The notes: generated by a model not told the origin, from the letters alone. Shown: positions 42,541 to 51,573, counted from the stretch's first letter. The stretch: 64,000 bases of DNA from Ramlibacter monticola (GCF_016722785.1 NZ_JAEQNE010000008.1:186001-250000); one strand, 5' to 3'. Translations and numbers: made by a program.

Positions 42541-43467
42541 ATGGACAGCTCCGCCCAGGCGCGCACCCGCGCACTCGTCCTGCTGAACGCTCGCTCCGGC
42601 ACCGGTTGCGGGCCGGAGCGCGGCGAGGAGATCGCCGGCCTGTTCGCCCGCAGCGGGATGGAAGCCGAGGTGGTGCTCGCGCGCGCGGACGAGGACTTCC
42701 GCTCCGCCATGGACCGCGCGCGCGCCGCGGGCACGCGGCTGGTGGTCGCCGGCGGCGGCGACGGCACCCAGGCCGCGGTGGCTTCCCACCTGGCCGGCAC
42801 CGAGGGCGTGCAGGGAGTGCTGCCGCTGGGCACCCTGAACCATTTCGCCAAGGACCTCGGCATCCCGCTGGAACTGGAAGACGCGGTCCGCACCATCGCC
42901 GGCGGCCGCGAGCTGGCGGTGGACGTGGGCGAGGTGAACGGCCGGATCTTCATCAACAACTCCAGCCTCGGCCTCTACCCCGAGATCGTGCGCGAGCGGG
43001 AGCGGCAGCGCATGCGGCTGGGCAAGGGCAAGTGGCGGGCGCTCGCGAGCGCCAGCCTGCACGCCACCCAGCGCCCGCACCGGATCGCGGTGCGCATCGA
43101 ATCGGAGGACGGGGCCCAGGCGCGACGCACGCCCTTCGTCTTCGTCGGCAACAACCGCTACACGATGGAGGGCTTCGGCATCGGCGAGCGCGAGAGCCTG
43201 CAGGGCGGCGAGCTCGTACTCTACATGGGCCGGCGGAGCGGCCGGCTGGCGCTGGTCCAGCTGGCACTGCGCGCCCTGCTCAAGCGGCTGGACCAGGCCG
43301 GGGATTTCGAGGTCGTGACCGGCGCCGGCTTCGTGATCAGCACCAGCGATCCGCGCATGCGCGTTGCCACCGATGGCGAGATCACCATGATGGACACGCC
43401 GCTGCACTACCGCATCCGCCCCGGCGCATTGCGGGTGATGGTGCCGCAGCCGCCGGCCGCCGCTTGA
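42541..43467 (+). CDS. Diacylglycerol/lipid kinase family protein
   Basis: 308 aa of the YegS/DgkB-type fold. Signature GGGDGTQAAVASHLAGTEGVQ and PLGTLNHFAKDLGIP are intact, with FINNSSLGLYPEIV and VFVGNNRYTMEGFGIG. Soluble or peripheral; phosphorylates a lipid or long-chain base head group (substrate unproven). Ends 4 bases before the convergent Bug gene. Confidence 0.92.
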   Translation: MDSSAQARTRALVLLNARSGTGCGPERGEEIAGLFARSGMEAEVVLARADEDFRSAMDRARAAGTRLVVAGGGDGTQAAVASHLAGTEGVQGVLPLGTLNHFAKDLGIPLELEDAVRTIAGGRELAVDVGEVNGRIFINNSSLGLYPEIVRERERQRMRLGKGKWRALASASLHATQRPHRIAVRIESEDGAQARRTPFVFVGNNRYTMEGFGIGERESLQGGELVLYMGRRSGRLALVQLALRALLKRLDQAGDFEVVTGAGFVISTSDPRMRVATDGEITMMDTPLHYRIRPGALRVMVPQPPAAA

Positions 43468-43470
43468 GCC

Positions 43471-44448
43471 TCACTCGCCCGTGATCTTGCGGTCGCGCAC
43501 GATGGCGCCCCACTTGGCCGATTCCTTGCGAATGAAGTCGCCCAGCTCCGCCCGCGTGGTGGGCTGCGGCGTGAGGCCGTGCTTCAGGAGCTGCTCGCGG
43601 ATCGAGGCATCGTTCAGCACCTTCACGATCTCCTGGTTCCAGCGGTCGAGGAGCGGCGCGGGCGTCTTCGCGGACGCGACGAAGGCATACCAGTTCAGCG
43701 CCTCGAAGCCGGGGTAGCCGGACTCCGCGACCGTCGGCACGTTGGGCATGTAGGCCGGCCGCGCGAGCCCGGTGGTCGCCAGCGGCGTGAGCTTGCCCGA
43801 CTCGATGTGCGGCAGCGCGGTGGGCGGCGCCGCGAAGTAGGCGGTGAAGCGGCCGGCCAGCAGGTCCGGCATCGCCGCCGAGCCGCCCTTGTACGGCACG
43901 TGGGTCATTTCGACCTTGGCCTGCTGCGCGAACAGCTCGCCCGTGAGGTGCGAGGCAGAGCCGGGGCCGGTCGACGCAAAGGTGACGCTGCCCGCCTCCT
44001 TGCGCGCCAGGGCCACGAAGTCGGCCACGGACTTGATCCCCGAATTCGCATTGACCACCAGCACGTTCGGGAAGTTGACGCCGCCGGAGAGGGGCGCGAG
44101 ATCCTTGAACGGGTCGTAGCCCACCTTCATCATGTGCGGGGCGATCGTCAGCGGGCCGATGGAGCCGAGGAGGATCATCGAGCCGTCGGCGGGCCCGTTG
44201 GCCACCAGCTGGTGGGCGATGTTGCCGCCCGCGCCGGCCTTGTTGTCCACCACCACGCTCTGGCCGATGTTGTCGCCCAGCTTCTTGGCGATCAGGCGGG
44301 CGGCGGCATCGGCCGCGCCGCCGGGCGCGAAACCGACCACCATGGTGACGGGCTTCTTCGGCGGGAAGTCCTGGGCCTGGCCGGCGCCTGCCAGGGCGAA
44401 GGCGGCGCATGCGAAGGCACCGGTGCGCAACAGCTCGCGCTTGTTCAT
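43471..44448 (-). CDS. Bug/TctC-family periplasmic solute-binding protein (3)
   Basis: 325 aa with signal peptide NKRELLRTGAFACAAFALAG...GQAQ, then DFPPKKPVTMVVGFAPGGAAD. DNKAGAGGNIAHQL and FASTGPGSASHLTGELFA are family motifs. Alone: no transport membrane genes or catabolic partners on its strand next to it, though the amidase/acyl-CoA ligase operon ends 108 bases upstream. Substrate unknown. Confidence 0.92.
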   Translation of the reverse strand: MNKRELLRTGAFACAAFALAGAGQAQDFPPKKPVTMVVGFAPGGAADAAARLIAKKLGDNIGQSVVVDNKAGAGGNIAHQLVANGPADGSMILLGSIGPLTIAPHMMKVGYDPFKDLAPLSGGVNFPNVLVVNANSGIKSVADFVALARKEAGSVTFASTGPGSASHLTGELFAQQAKVEMTHVPYKGGSAAMPDLLAGRFTAYFAAPPTALPHIESGKLTPLATTGLARPAYMPNVPTVAESGYPGFEALNWYAFVASAKTPAPLLDRWNQEIVKVLNDASIREQLLKHGLTPQPTTRAELGDFIRKESAKWGAIVRDRKITGE

Positions 44449-44556
44449 TGCATGTCTCCTCGTTGATTCCGGGAGACGATTGTGCCGAAGCAGCGCAGGC
44501 CAGCGGGTCGCTTTCGCGCTGGGCCATCCAGCGCGGGCCCGCGGCAGCTCCGCGGG

Positions 44557-45081
44557 TCAGCCCGCGATCCACCCGGGAAGCACCCGCTCGATCGCCGCGC
44601 GCATGCGGCGCACGTGCGAGCCATCCCAGTACAGCCGGCCGCACACGGGGCAGCGGCGCACCGGGCCGGGCAGGTCCCGTGCACCCTCGGGCAGCAGCGG
44701 GCGCGCCTCGGCGGGATCCATCGCCTGCAGGGCCGCGTTGCACAGCAGGCAGCGCGTGAAGAGCTCGGGCGGAGGGGGCAGGCGCAGTTCCAGCACCAGT
44801 CCGGCCAGCTGCTGCAGGGGATCGTTCTGCCGCACTTCCAGCGCGCGGGCCGGGCGCAGCTCGCGCAGCAGGTGGCGGTCGCGCGTGAGCAGCAGGCGCT
44901 GCTCCTGCTCCGCCAGCCGCACCAGCACCGGGTCGGCGACGGCGATGTCGTAGAAGGTGTCGTAGCCCAGCACGCGCAGCCAGCGCGCGAGCCGCCCCAG
45001 CATCGCATCGGCAGCGAAGCGCGGATCCCCGCTATCCCCGCTCAGGCCGTTGCCAGCGCCGGCGGCCGCTTCGTCGACCAT
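44557..45081 (-). CDS. Mut7-C RNase-domain protein with zinc ribbon
   Basis: 174 aa. PIN-like fold: RFAADAMLGRLARWLRVLGYDT at the start with conserved Asp, DRHLLREL in the middle, and CLLC...CPVC zinc ribbon before YWDGSHVRRM. This is the bacterial Mut7-C family, predicted ribonucleases. The ATG at 45081 lies 40 bases inside the amidase gene in another frame; no later ATG precedes the conserved block, so overlap is likely real. Confidence 0.85.
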   Translation of the reverse strand: MVDEAAAGAGNGLSGDSGDPRFAADAMLGRLARWLRVLGYDTFYDIAVADPVLVRLAEQEQRLLLTRDRHLLRELRPARALEVRQNDPLQQLAGLVLELRLPPPPELFTRCLLCNAALQAMDPAEARPLLPEGARDLPGPVRRCPVCGRLYWDGSHVRRMRAAIERVLPGWIAG

Positions 45082-46487
45082 GGGGCGATCGCCTCGAAGG
45101 CGCGGGCCAGCGCCAGCACGCGCAGGTCCGCGCGCGCCGGGCCGGCGAGCTGCAGTCCCATCGGCAGGCCCGCGGCGCCGAAGCCCACCGGCACGCTCAC
45201 GACCGGCAGCGAGGCCAGCGTGAAGGGCGTGACGATCTCCATCCAGCGGTGGTAGGTGTCCATGGCGACGCCGGCGATGGACTTCGGCCAGTGCAGCGCG
45301 GCGTCGAAGGGGAACACCTGCGCGCTCGGCGCGGCGACGTAGTCGTAGCGCTCGAACAGCTGGCGGAACGCGTGGTAGACGGCGGTGCGCTGCACGGAGG
45401 CTTCGAAGACCTGCTCGCCGGAAAGCTGCAGGCTCTGCTCCACCTCCCAGCGCGCCTCCGGCTTCATCAGCGCCCGCGTGCGCGGGTCGGCGTAGAGGCC
45501 GCGCAGGCCGCCCGCCGTGAGCATCTGGCGCAGGCGCAGCCAGGCGCTCCAGTTGAGGTCGCGGGGGATGTCCAGCGTGCAGGGCTCGACTTCGTAGCCG
45601 GCCGCCTGCAGCTTGCGCAGGGCGGATTCGCACAGCTGCGCGATGCCCGGCTCCAGCGGCAGGTCGGGCCAGATGCTGCCCAGCCAGCCGATGCGCTTGC
45701 CGGGCTCGCGGGCGATCGGGTCCGCGGCAAGGGGATCGGGCAGCGGCGCGTCCAGCGACAGGGGCGCGCGCGGGTCCCAGCCCGCCATCGTGCAGAACAG
45801 GCGCGCCACGTCTTCGGTCGTGCGCCCCATCGGGCCCGCCGTGTTGAGGTGGGCGAAGAAGGACTCTTCCGCCGGCACCGCGGGCACGCGGCCCCAGGTG
45901 GGCCGGAAGCCCACGATGTTGTTGAAGGCCGCCGGGTTGCGCAGCGAGCCTCCGGTGTCGCTGCCGTCGGCCACCGGCAGCATCTCCAGCGCCACCGCGA
46001 CGGCGGCGCCACCGCTGCTGCCCCCGGCCGACCTGGACGGATCCCACGGATTGCGCGTGAGCCCGAACACCGGGTTGAAGGTGTGCGAGCCGAGGCCGAA
46101 CTCCGGCGTGTTGGTCTTGCCGATCACGATCGCGCCGGCCTTCTTCATGCGCTGCACGAACAGCGCGTCCGACTTCGCGACGCGCAGGCCCACGGCCGGC
46201 GAGCCCTTGCTGGTCGGCAGGCCTTCGGCGTCGCTCAGGTCCTTGACCGCGACCGGGAAGCCCTGCATCCATCCCGCCGGCTCGCCGCGCGCGAGCGCCG
46301 CGTCGCGCGCATCCGCCTCGGCCAGCAACTGTTCCGACGGGCGCAGCGACACGATCGCGTTGTGCAGCGGATTGAGCCGCGCGATGCGCCCGAGGCTGGC
46401 CTGCATCAGCTCGCGACAGGAGACTTCGCGCGCGGCGATGCGCCGCGACAGAGTGCCCGCGTCCAGTTGCAGGATCGCTTCGGACAT
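45042..46487 (-). CDS. Amidase (amidase-signature family)
   Basis: 481 aa. Catalytic triad Lys82 (FPVAVKDLS), cis-Ser157 (SAGGSSGGAA) and Ser181 nucleophile (GSDTGGSLRNPA). Cytosolic, hydrolysing a carboxamide; not GatA because no GatB/GatC neighbours and the sequence is of the catabolic type. Starts 3 bases after the acyl-CoA ligase stop, so ligase and amidase are co-transcribed, and the Mut7-C gene overlaps its 3' end. Confidence 0.93.
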   Translation of the reverse strand: MSEAILQLDAGTLSRRIAAREVSCRELMQASLGRIARLNPLHNAIVSLRPSEQLLAEADARDAALARGEPAGWMQGFPVAVKDLSDAEGLPTSKGSPAVGLRVAKSDALFVQRMKKAGAIVIGKTNTPEFGLGSHTFNPVFGLTRNPWDPSRSAGGSSGGAAVAVALEMLPVADGSDTGGSLRNPAAFNNIVGFRPTWGRVPAVPAEESFFAHLNTAGPMGRTTEDVARLFCTMAGWDPRAPLSLDAPLPDPLAADPIAREPGKRIGWLGSIWPDLPLEPGIAQLCESALRKLQAAGYEVEPCTLDIPRDLNWSAWLRLRQMLTAGGLRGLYADPRTRALMKPEARWEVEQSLQLSGEQVFEASVQRTAVYHAFRQLFERYDYVAAPSAQVFPFDAALHWPKSIAGVAMDTYHRWMEIVTPFTLASLPVVSVPVGFGAAGLPMGLQLAGPARADLRVLALARAFEAIAPWSTKRPPALATA

Positions 46488-46490
46488 TCT

Positions 46491-48056
46491 TCAAGCCTCC
46501 TGGAAGCGCGACTGGTGGCGCTGGCGCAGCTCGCGCTTGAGCAGTTTGCCGCTGGGGTTCTTCGGCAGGGCTTCCGCGAACACGACCGCCTTGGGTGTCT
46601 TGAAGCCGGCGAGGTGCTGCTGGCAGTGCGCCAGCACCTCGGCTTCGGTCAGCGCCTGGCCCGCCTTGGGCACGACGACCGCGAGCACGGCCTCGACCCA
46701 GCGCGGGTGCGGCACGCCCACCACCGCGACCTCGGACACGCCCGGCAGGCGGTAGATCGTCTCCTCGACCTCGCGGCTGGCCACGTTCTCGCCGCCGGTC
46801 TTGATCATGTCCTTCTTGCGGTCGACGACGGTGATGTAGCCCTCCTCGTCGATGGTGGCGAGGTCGCCCGAATGGAACCAGCCGCCCTCGAAGGCCGCGC
46901 GCGTGCGTTCGTCGTCGTGGAAGTAGCCGAGCATGAGGTGCGGCGAGCGGTGCACGATCTCGCCCACCTCGCCCGGCTTCACGTCGCGCAGGGCCTCGTC
47001 GACCACGCGCGTTTCGACATTGAGCACGGCGCGGCCGCAGGAGCCGGGCTTGCGCAGCTGGTCCTCCGGCCCGAGCATGGTCGCCAGCGGCGCGATCTCG
47101 GTCTGGCCATAGAGGTTCCAGAAGCGCACCTCGGGCAGCCGCCGGGCCAACTCGCGCAGCACCTCCACCGGCATGATCGAGGCGCCGTAGTAGCCCTTGC
47201 GCAGCGAGGACAGGTCGGTCGCGTCGAACAGGGGCGAGCGCAGCAGCGAGATCCACACCGTGGGCGGCGCGAAGAACGAGGTGATGCCGTGCTTCGCGAT
47301 CAGGGGCAGCAGGTTGTCCGGCGTCGGCTTGGCCGTGACGAGGCTGGTGCCGCCCACGTAGACCATCGGGCCCAGGAACACGTCGAGCTGGGCGCAGTGG
47401 TACAGCGGCAGCGCGTGCAGCATGACGTCGGTCGCGGCGATGCTGGCGTCCACGGCGCAGCTCGCGTACTGCCAGATCACGGCGTCGTGCGTCAGCATCG
47501 CGCCCTTGGGCATCGACTCGGTTCCGCTGGTGTAGACGACCTGGGCCAGGTCGCCGCCGTGCAGCTCGACTTCGGGCGGGGCTTCGCGCGTTTGCACCAG
47601 GTCGTCGAAACGCGTCATGCCGGCCGCGGGCTGGGAGGCTTCCTCGGAGGGCAGCCACACGAACTGCTTCACCTGGGTGTCGAGCGCGGCGGCGGCGCGC
47701 GCCAGGTCCGCCAGGCCGGAGTCGGTGGCCAGCACGCCCGCGCCGGCATGGCGCAGGATGTAGGCCGCCTCTTCGGCCTTCAGCATGAAGTTGATCGGCA
47801 CCAGCACCGCCCCGAGGCGGGCCAGCGCGAAGCGCAGCGCCGCGAAGGCGTGCGAGTTGCGCGCCAGGACGGCGACGCGGTCGCCCTTGGCGACGCCCAT
47901 GCGCGCGAGGCCGGCAGCCAGCCAGTCGGCCATCTCGTCGAACTCGCGGAAGGTCCAGCGGGTCTCGCCGCACAGGATCGCGGGCTTGTGGGGAAAGCGC
48001 TTGGCGCTGCGGCGCAGCAGGTCGGCCAGGGTCTGGCGGCGGATGGCGGTGTCCAC
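46491..48056 (-). CDS. Acyl-CoA synthetase (ANL superfamily, fatty-acid type)
   Basis: ATP-dependent ligase forming acyl-CoA via acyl-AMP. 521 aa from a GTG behind GGAGGAG (the frame opens 71 codons earlier across the terminator). Motifs: P-loop YTSGTESMPKGAMLTH, FWNLYGQTEIAPLA, WFHSGDLATIDEEGYI, and the catalytic Lys in PSGKLLKREL. Resembles medium/long-chain or aromatic acid ligases. First gene of the ligase-amidase-Mut7-C operon. Substrate unknown. Confidence 0.92.
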   Translation of the reverse strand: MDTAIRRQTLADLLRRSAKRFPHKPAILCGETRWTFREFDEMADWLAAGLARMGVAKGDRVAVLARNSHAFAALRFALARLGAVLVPINFMLKAEEAAYILRHAGAGVLATDSGLADLARAAAALDTQVKQFVWLPSEEASQPAAGMTRFDDLVQTREAPPEVELHGGDLAQVVYTSGTESMPKGAMLTHDAVIWQYASCAVDASIAATDVMLHALPLYHCAQLDVFLGPMVYVGGTSLVTAKPTPDNLLPLIAKHGITSFFAPPTVWISLLRSPLFDATDLSSLRKGYYGASIMPVEVLRELARRLPEVRFWNLYGQTEIAPLATMLGPEDQLRKPGSCGRAVLNVETRVVDEALRDVKPGEVGEIVHRSPHLMLGYFHDDERTRAAFEGGWFHSGDLATIDEEGYITVVDRKKDMIKTGGENVASREVEETIYRLPGVSEVAVVGVPHPRWVEAVLAVVVPKAGQALTEAEVLAHCQQHLAGFKTPKAVVFAEALPKNPSGKLLKRELRQRHQSRFQEA

Positions 48057-48092
48057 GGTCTCCTCCGGTCGTGAGCGGGGGGTCCATGTTGC

Positions 48093-48123
48093 CGCAAAAG
48101 GAAACGCCCGCGGATGCGGGCGT
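48093..48123 (-). terminator. Intrinsic terminator after the universal stress gene
   Basis: On the minus strand ACGCCCGC-ATCC-GCGGGCGT is followed by TTCCTTTT. It lies about 25 bases after the usp stop and before the acyl-CoA ligase start, separating the two units. Confidence 0.8.
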
Positions 48124-48145
48124 CTGCTCTTGCGCGCGGATCCGG

Positions 48146-48577
48146 TCAGGACCCGATCACCTGGTACTGCTTCCCGGGCCCCAGCAGGTGGCGCACCTGC
48201 TGCGCCAGCGAACCGAACATCTTGCCGGCCAGGCCGGGCTCCTCGGTGCCGAACAGGATCCGGTCGCAACCGAACTCCCGCGCGGCCTGCGCGATGGTCT
48301 CCGCGGTGCGGCCCACCAGCACGGTGGCCGTGTAGGGGATACCCTCCGCGTCCAGCAGCGAGCGGGCATAGGCGAGTTCCTCGCAGCCCGAGTCCTGCTG
48401 CAGCTGCTGCAGTTCGCGGGTGCCGAAGAACATCGCGACGTGCCCGGACAGCTTGGGCTGCACGCGCACCAGGCGGATCCCCACGAATTCACTGCGGAAG
48501 ATCCGCATCGCTTCCTCCACGGCCGAGCGCGTACGCGCCGGGCTGTGGGCATCGACGGCGACCAGCAGCTGGCGCAT
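48146..48577 (-). CDS. Universal stress protein (UspA family)
   Basis: 143-aa UspA fold, starting MRQLLVAVDAHSPARTRSAV. The ATP-binding loop is near LFGTEEPGLAGKMFGSLAQQV, approximating G-2x-G-9x-G(S/T). Dimeric cytosolic stress protein. Starts 7 bases after terC, so the two are co-transcribed. Confidence 0.9.
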   Translation of the reverse strand: MRQLLVAVDAHSPARTRSAVEEAMRIFRSEFVGIRLVRVQPKLSGHVAMFFGTRELQQLQQDSGCEELAYARSLLDAEGIPYTATVLVGRTAETIAQAAREFGCDRILFGTEEPGLAGKMFGSLAQQVRHLLGPGKQYQVIGS

Positions 48578-48584
48578 GGCAGCT

Positions 48585-49289
48585 TCAGGCGGCAGGCTGG
48601 TCGGCGGCCTGCTCCTCCTCCGAGGCGCCGCGGCTGGCGAGGTACTTGCCCACGGCCACCACGATGATGGCGCCCAGCGCCGGCAGGATGTTGTGCAGGT
48701 AGTGGTGCTTCTCGACGAAGTCGTGGATCGCCGGGTCCGTCAGAGTCATCTCGCCGGCCACCCAGCCCAGCAGGCCGGCGCCGAGGGTGATGATGATCGG
48801 GAAGCGGTTCATCAGCTTCAGGATGAGCGTGCTGCCGAAGATGATCAGCGGGATGCTGATCACGAGGCCGATCACCAGCAGGGGCACGTTGCCCTTGGCC
48901 GCCGCGGCCACGCCGATGACGTTGTCGAGGCTCATCACCAAGTCGGCGATGATGATCGTCTTGATCGCCGCCATCAGGCCGGCGTTGCCTTCGATGTCTT
49001 CATCCCCGTCTTCGCCCTTCAGCAGGCCGACGCCGATCCACAGCAGCAGCGCCGCGCCGATCAGCTTCAGGTAGGGCAGGCTGAGCAGGTAGACCGCGAA
49101 GAAGGTCAGGATCACGCGCAGCACGATCGCGCCGACGCTACCGAAGATGATCGCGTTCCTCTGCTGCTGGGGCGGCAGCGAACGGCAGGCCAGCGCGATC
49201 ACGACCGCGTTGTCGCCGGACAGGACGATGTTGATGAGGATGATCTGGAACAGGGCAACCCAGAACTCCGGGCTGGTCAAGAGGGCCAT
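48585..49289 (-). CDS. TerC-family membrane protein
   Basis: 234 aa from the ATG behind CCAGGAGACACA; a longer frame lacks a ribosome site. Seven hydrophobic segments with the two Asp motifs NIVLSGDNAVVIALA and DLVMSLDNVIGVAAAA, as in TerC/YjbE proteins linked to tellurite resistance and manganese export at secretion sites. An acidic loop (GEDGDEDIEG) lies mid-chain. Co-transcribed with a usp gene. I looked for a manganese riboswitch upstream and did not see one. Confidence 0.9.
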   Translation of the reverse strand: MALLTSPEFWVALFQIILINIVLSGDNAVVIALACRSLPPQQQRNAIIFGSVGAIVLRVILTFFAVYLLSLPYLKLIGAALLLWIGVGLLKGEDGDEDIEGNAGLMAAIKTIIIADLVMSLDNVIGVAAAAKGNVPLLVIGLVISIPLIIFGSTLILKLMNRFPIIITLGAGLLGWVAGEMTLTDPAIHDFVEKHHYLHNILPALGAIIVVAVGKYLASRGASEEEQAADQPAA

Positions 49290-49354
49290 TGTGTCTCCTG
49301 GAAATTTGTACGGACCACGGGCGTGATCCGATTCCCGGAGGCTAAGGGGCCGCG

Positions 49355-49383
49355 CTGACAGCACCTTGGAGCTGCGCTGTCAG
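49355..49383. promoter_or_regulatory. Inverted repeat upstream of terC
   Basis: CTGACAGC...GCTGTCAG, 8+8 perfect arms, 13-base centre, about 65 bases before the terC ATG. Either an operator or a leader hairpin. Confidence 0.45.
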
Positions 49384-49418
49384 GATCTTGTCTTTCAGCT
49401 TTCAGCCCGCTTACAGAG

Positions 49419-49436
49419 GCTGACTCGCCAGTCAGC
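49419..49436 (-). terminator. Hairpin at the end of the sensor kinase gene
   Basis: GCTGACT-GGCG-AGTCAGC, perfect 7-bp stem, overlapping the kinase stop codon on the minus strand. No strong T run, so weak termination or 3'-end stabilisation. Confidence 0.45.
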
Positions 49437-50868
49437 TTGTGCGCTCGAGCGAGCCGATGGCGTCCTGCGGGGTCGTGCCTGCGCCGGGCTGGAACAGGAC
49501 GCTGAAGGTGTTGCCGATCCCGTCCACGTCCTCCTCCAGCGTGATGCGCGCGCCGTGCAGGATGGCGATCTCGCTGACGATCGCCAGGCCGAGGCCGCTG
49601 CCGTCCTGCTGGGTTCCGAGCAGGCGGTGGAAGCGCTCGAAGATCCTCTTGCGCTCGGCCACCGGGATGCTGGGCCCGTCGTCGCTGATCGCCAGCTTGC
49701 ACAGGCCCTCCGCGGTGCGCGAGGTGCCCACGGTCACGCGGCCGCCCTCGTGGCTGTAGCGGATCGCGTTGTCGATCAGATTGTTGATCAACTCGCGCAG
49801 CCGGTCGCCGTCGGCGGCAATCATCAGGGGCTGCTCGATGCCGTCGAAGCCCAGGTCGATCTGGCGCTTGAGCGCGTGCGGCACCCAGTCCATGCTGACC
49901 TCCAGCGCGAAGGCGTTCAGGTCCAGCGGCTGCAGCTGCACGGATTCCAGCGCGCCGGGCTCGTTGCGGGCCAGCGAAAGCAGCTGCCGCACCAGGCGCG
50001 ACAGCCGGTCCGCGCTGATATAGAGCTGCGCCAGCGAATGGCGCACGCGCTCGGGGTCGTTCTCGCGCAGCGCGAGCTCGATCTGCGCCTTCAGGCCGCT
50101 GACCGGCGTCTTGAGCTGGTGGGCGGCATCGGCCACGAAGCGGTTCTGGAAATCGAAGGTCCTGCCCAGGCGGGCCATGAGCTCGTTGACCTCGTCCACC
50201 AGCGGCCGCACCTCGCCCGGGACGTCGTGGGTGTCGATGGGGCTCAGGTCCAGGTGCGAGCGGTTGGACACCGCATTGCGCAGCCGCTGCAGCGGCTCCA
50301 GACCGCGCGAGACGCCGAACCACACCAGCACCGTCGCCGCCACGATCAGCAGCAGCTGCGGCAGCACCACGTTGGCCATCATCTCCAGCGCCAGCCGGGT
50401 GCGCTTGTTCAGCGTCTCGGCCACCTGCACCTGCACCAGCGGCGCGCCGGCGGCTTCGTCCACCGGCATGCGCGCGGCGATCATGCGCACCGGCTGGCCG
50501 TGGACCGTCTCCTGGTAGAACAGCGGCTCCGTCCCGCGGGCCGGCAGAGACGCCTTCGGCAGCGAGGCGTCGCCGCCCAGGACCGTGCCGTCGCCCGCGT
50601 CGACGCGGTAGTAGAGGTGGTCCTGCGCGTCCATCAGCAGGATGGAGGCCGCGGCCTCCGACAGCTCCAGGCGCGGGTGCGGCGTGCCGGGCCTGGCGTG
50701 CAGCACGATCTCGCGCGCGATCTCGTGCAGGGCCCGGTCGTAGGCGAGATTGGCGAAGCGCTGCGACGTCCAGTAGGCCGCCACGGCATCGAGCACCAGC
50801 AGCACCAGCAGCGGGCCCAGCAACCAGGCCAGCAGCTTGCGCTGCAGGCGGGGCTCAGTCTTCCGCAT
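49432..50868 (-). CDS. Two-component sensor histidine kinase (TctE/QseC-like)
   Basis: Inner-membrane kinase, 478 aa from MRKTEPRLQRKLLAW. Two membrane segments (about 12-32 and 165-188) flank a periplasmic 2CSK_N-type sensor. A HAMP linker, H-box FVADAAHQLKTPVSGL (His acceptor), N-box NNLIDNAIRYS and G boxes DDGPSIP and DGSGLGLAIV complete it. The start overlaps the regulator gene's 3' end by 14 bases. The H-box with QLKTP matches TctE, kinase for tricarboxylate uptake; the actual signal is unknown. Confidence 0.92.
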   Translation of the reverse strand: MRKTEPRLQRKLLAWLLGPLLVLLVLDAVAAYWTSQRFANLAYDRALHEIAREIVLHARPGTPHPRLELSEAAASILLMDAQDHLYYRVDAGDGTVLGGDASLPKASLPARGTEPLFYQETVHGQPVRMIAARMPVDEAAGAPLVQVQVAETLNKRTRLALEMMANVVLPQLLLIVAATVLVWFGVSRGLEPLQRLRNAVSNRSHLDLSPIDTHDVPGEVRPLVDEVNELMARLGRTFDFQNRFVADAAHQLKTPVSGLKAQIELALRENDPERVRHSLAQLYISADRLSRLVRQLLSLARNEPGALESVQLQPLDLNAFALEVSMDWVPHALKRQIDLGFDGIEQPLMIAADGDRLRELINNLIDNAIRYSHEGGRVTVGTSRTAEGLCKLAISDDGPSIPVAERKRIFERFHRLLGTQQDGSGLGLAIVSEIAILHGARITLEEDVDGIGNTFSVLFQPGAGTTPQDAIGSLERTS

Positions 50869-51529
50869 GCTCGCGGTCCATGAGGTAGCCCATGCCGCGC
50901 ACCGTCCGGATCTCGCAGCCCAGGGGCTCCAGCTTCTTGCGCAGCCGGTACACGTAGACCTCGATGGCGTTGGCGCCGACCTCGTCGCCCCAGCCATACA
51001 GGTGGTTGACCATCTGCTCCTTGCTGACCACCCGGCCTTCGCGCATCAGCAGCAGTTCGAGCACCGCCAGCTCGCGCGGCGAGAGCTCCAGGGGCTTCTT
51101 GTCGTAGAACACGCGCCGGCCGACCGTGTCGAAGCGCAGCAGGCCGTGTTCGAGGTAGGGGGTCGACTGCGTGCCGCGGCGCAGCAGGGCGCGCACCCGC
51201 GCCTCCAGCACCGGCAGGTCGAAGGGCTTGGACAGGTAGTCGTCGGCGCCGAGGTCCAGCCCGCGCACCTGGTCCTCCATCGTGTCGAAGGCGGTGAGCA
51301 TCAGCACCGGGATGGTGGACTTGCGCCCGCGCAGGCGCTTCAGCACCTCGAGGCCGCTGAGCCCGGGCAGGCCGATGTCGAGGATGGCCAGGTCGTAGAT
51401 CGCCAGCGTGAGCGCGTGATCGGCTTCCTCGCCGGTGGACACGATGTCCACGGCGTGGGCGGACTGCACCAGCGCGCGAGAGAGCGCGTCGGCCAGCACC
51501 TTGTCGTCTTCGACCAGCAGGATCCGCAT
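50855..51529 (-). CDS. OmpR-family response regulator (TctD-like)
   Basis: 224 aa. Receiver with D8/D9, phospho-acceptor D51 (AILDIGLPG) and K in YLSKPFDLP; winged-helix DNA-binding domain ending in YVYRLRKKLEPLGCEIRTVRGMGYLM. Cognate of the overlapping kinase gene. Such pairs often control a neighbouring Bug/Tct transporter. The nearest Bug gene is at 43471, so linkage is not assured. Confidence 0.93.
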   Translation of the reverse strand: MRILLVEDDKVLADALSRALVQSAHAVDIVSTGEEADHALTLAIYDLAILDIGLPGLSGLEVLKRLRGRKSTIPVLMLTAFDTMEDQVRGLDLGADDYLSKPFDLPVLEARVRALLRRGTQSTPYLEHGLLRFDTVGRRVFYDKKPLELSPRELAVLELLLMREGRVVSKEQMVNHLYGWGDEVGANAIEVYVYRLRKKLEPLGCEIRTVRGMGYLMDREHAED

Positions 51530-51573
51530 CGGGGAATGCTAACCGCAGCCCCGCCGCGCAGCGGTCCGCGGGT

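Noticed and set aside
44449..44556. Terminator after the Mut7-C gene
   Set aside because: A GC hairpin (CCCGCGG/CCGCGGG) exists but lacks a T run; too weak to call.
44557..48087. Single 1176-codon minus-strand frame joining acyl-CoA ligase, amidase and Mut7-C regions
   Set aside because: Only its last part is coding (Mut7-C). The rest is an out-of-frame shadow of two genes with clear motifs, so it is not a fusion protein.
49290..49431. yybP-ykoY manganese riboswitch upstream of terC
   Set aside because: The conserved GGGGAGUA-type core is not visible on the relevant strand; only a simple inverted repeat is present.
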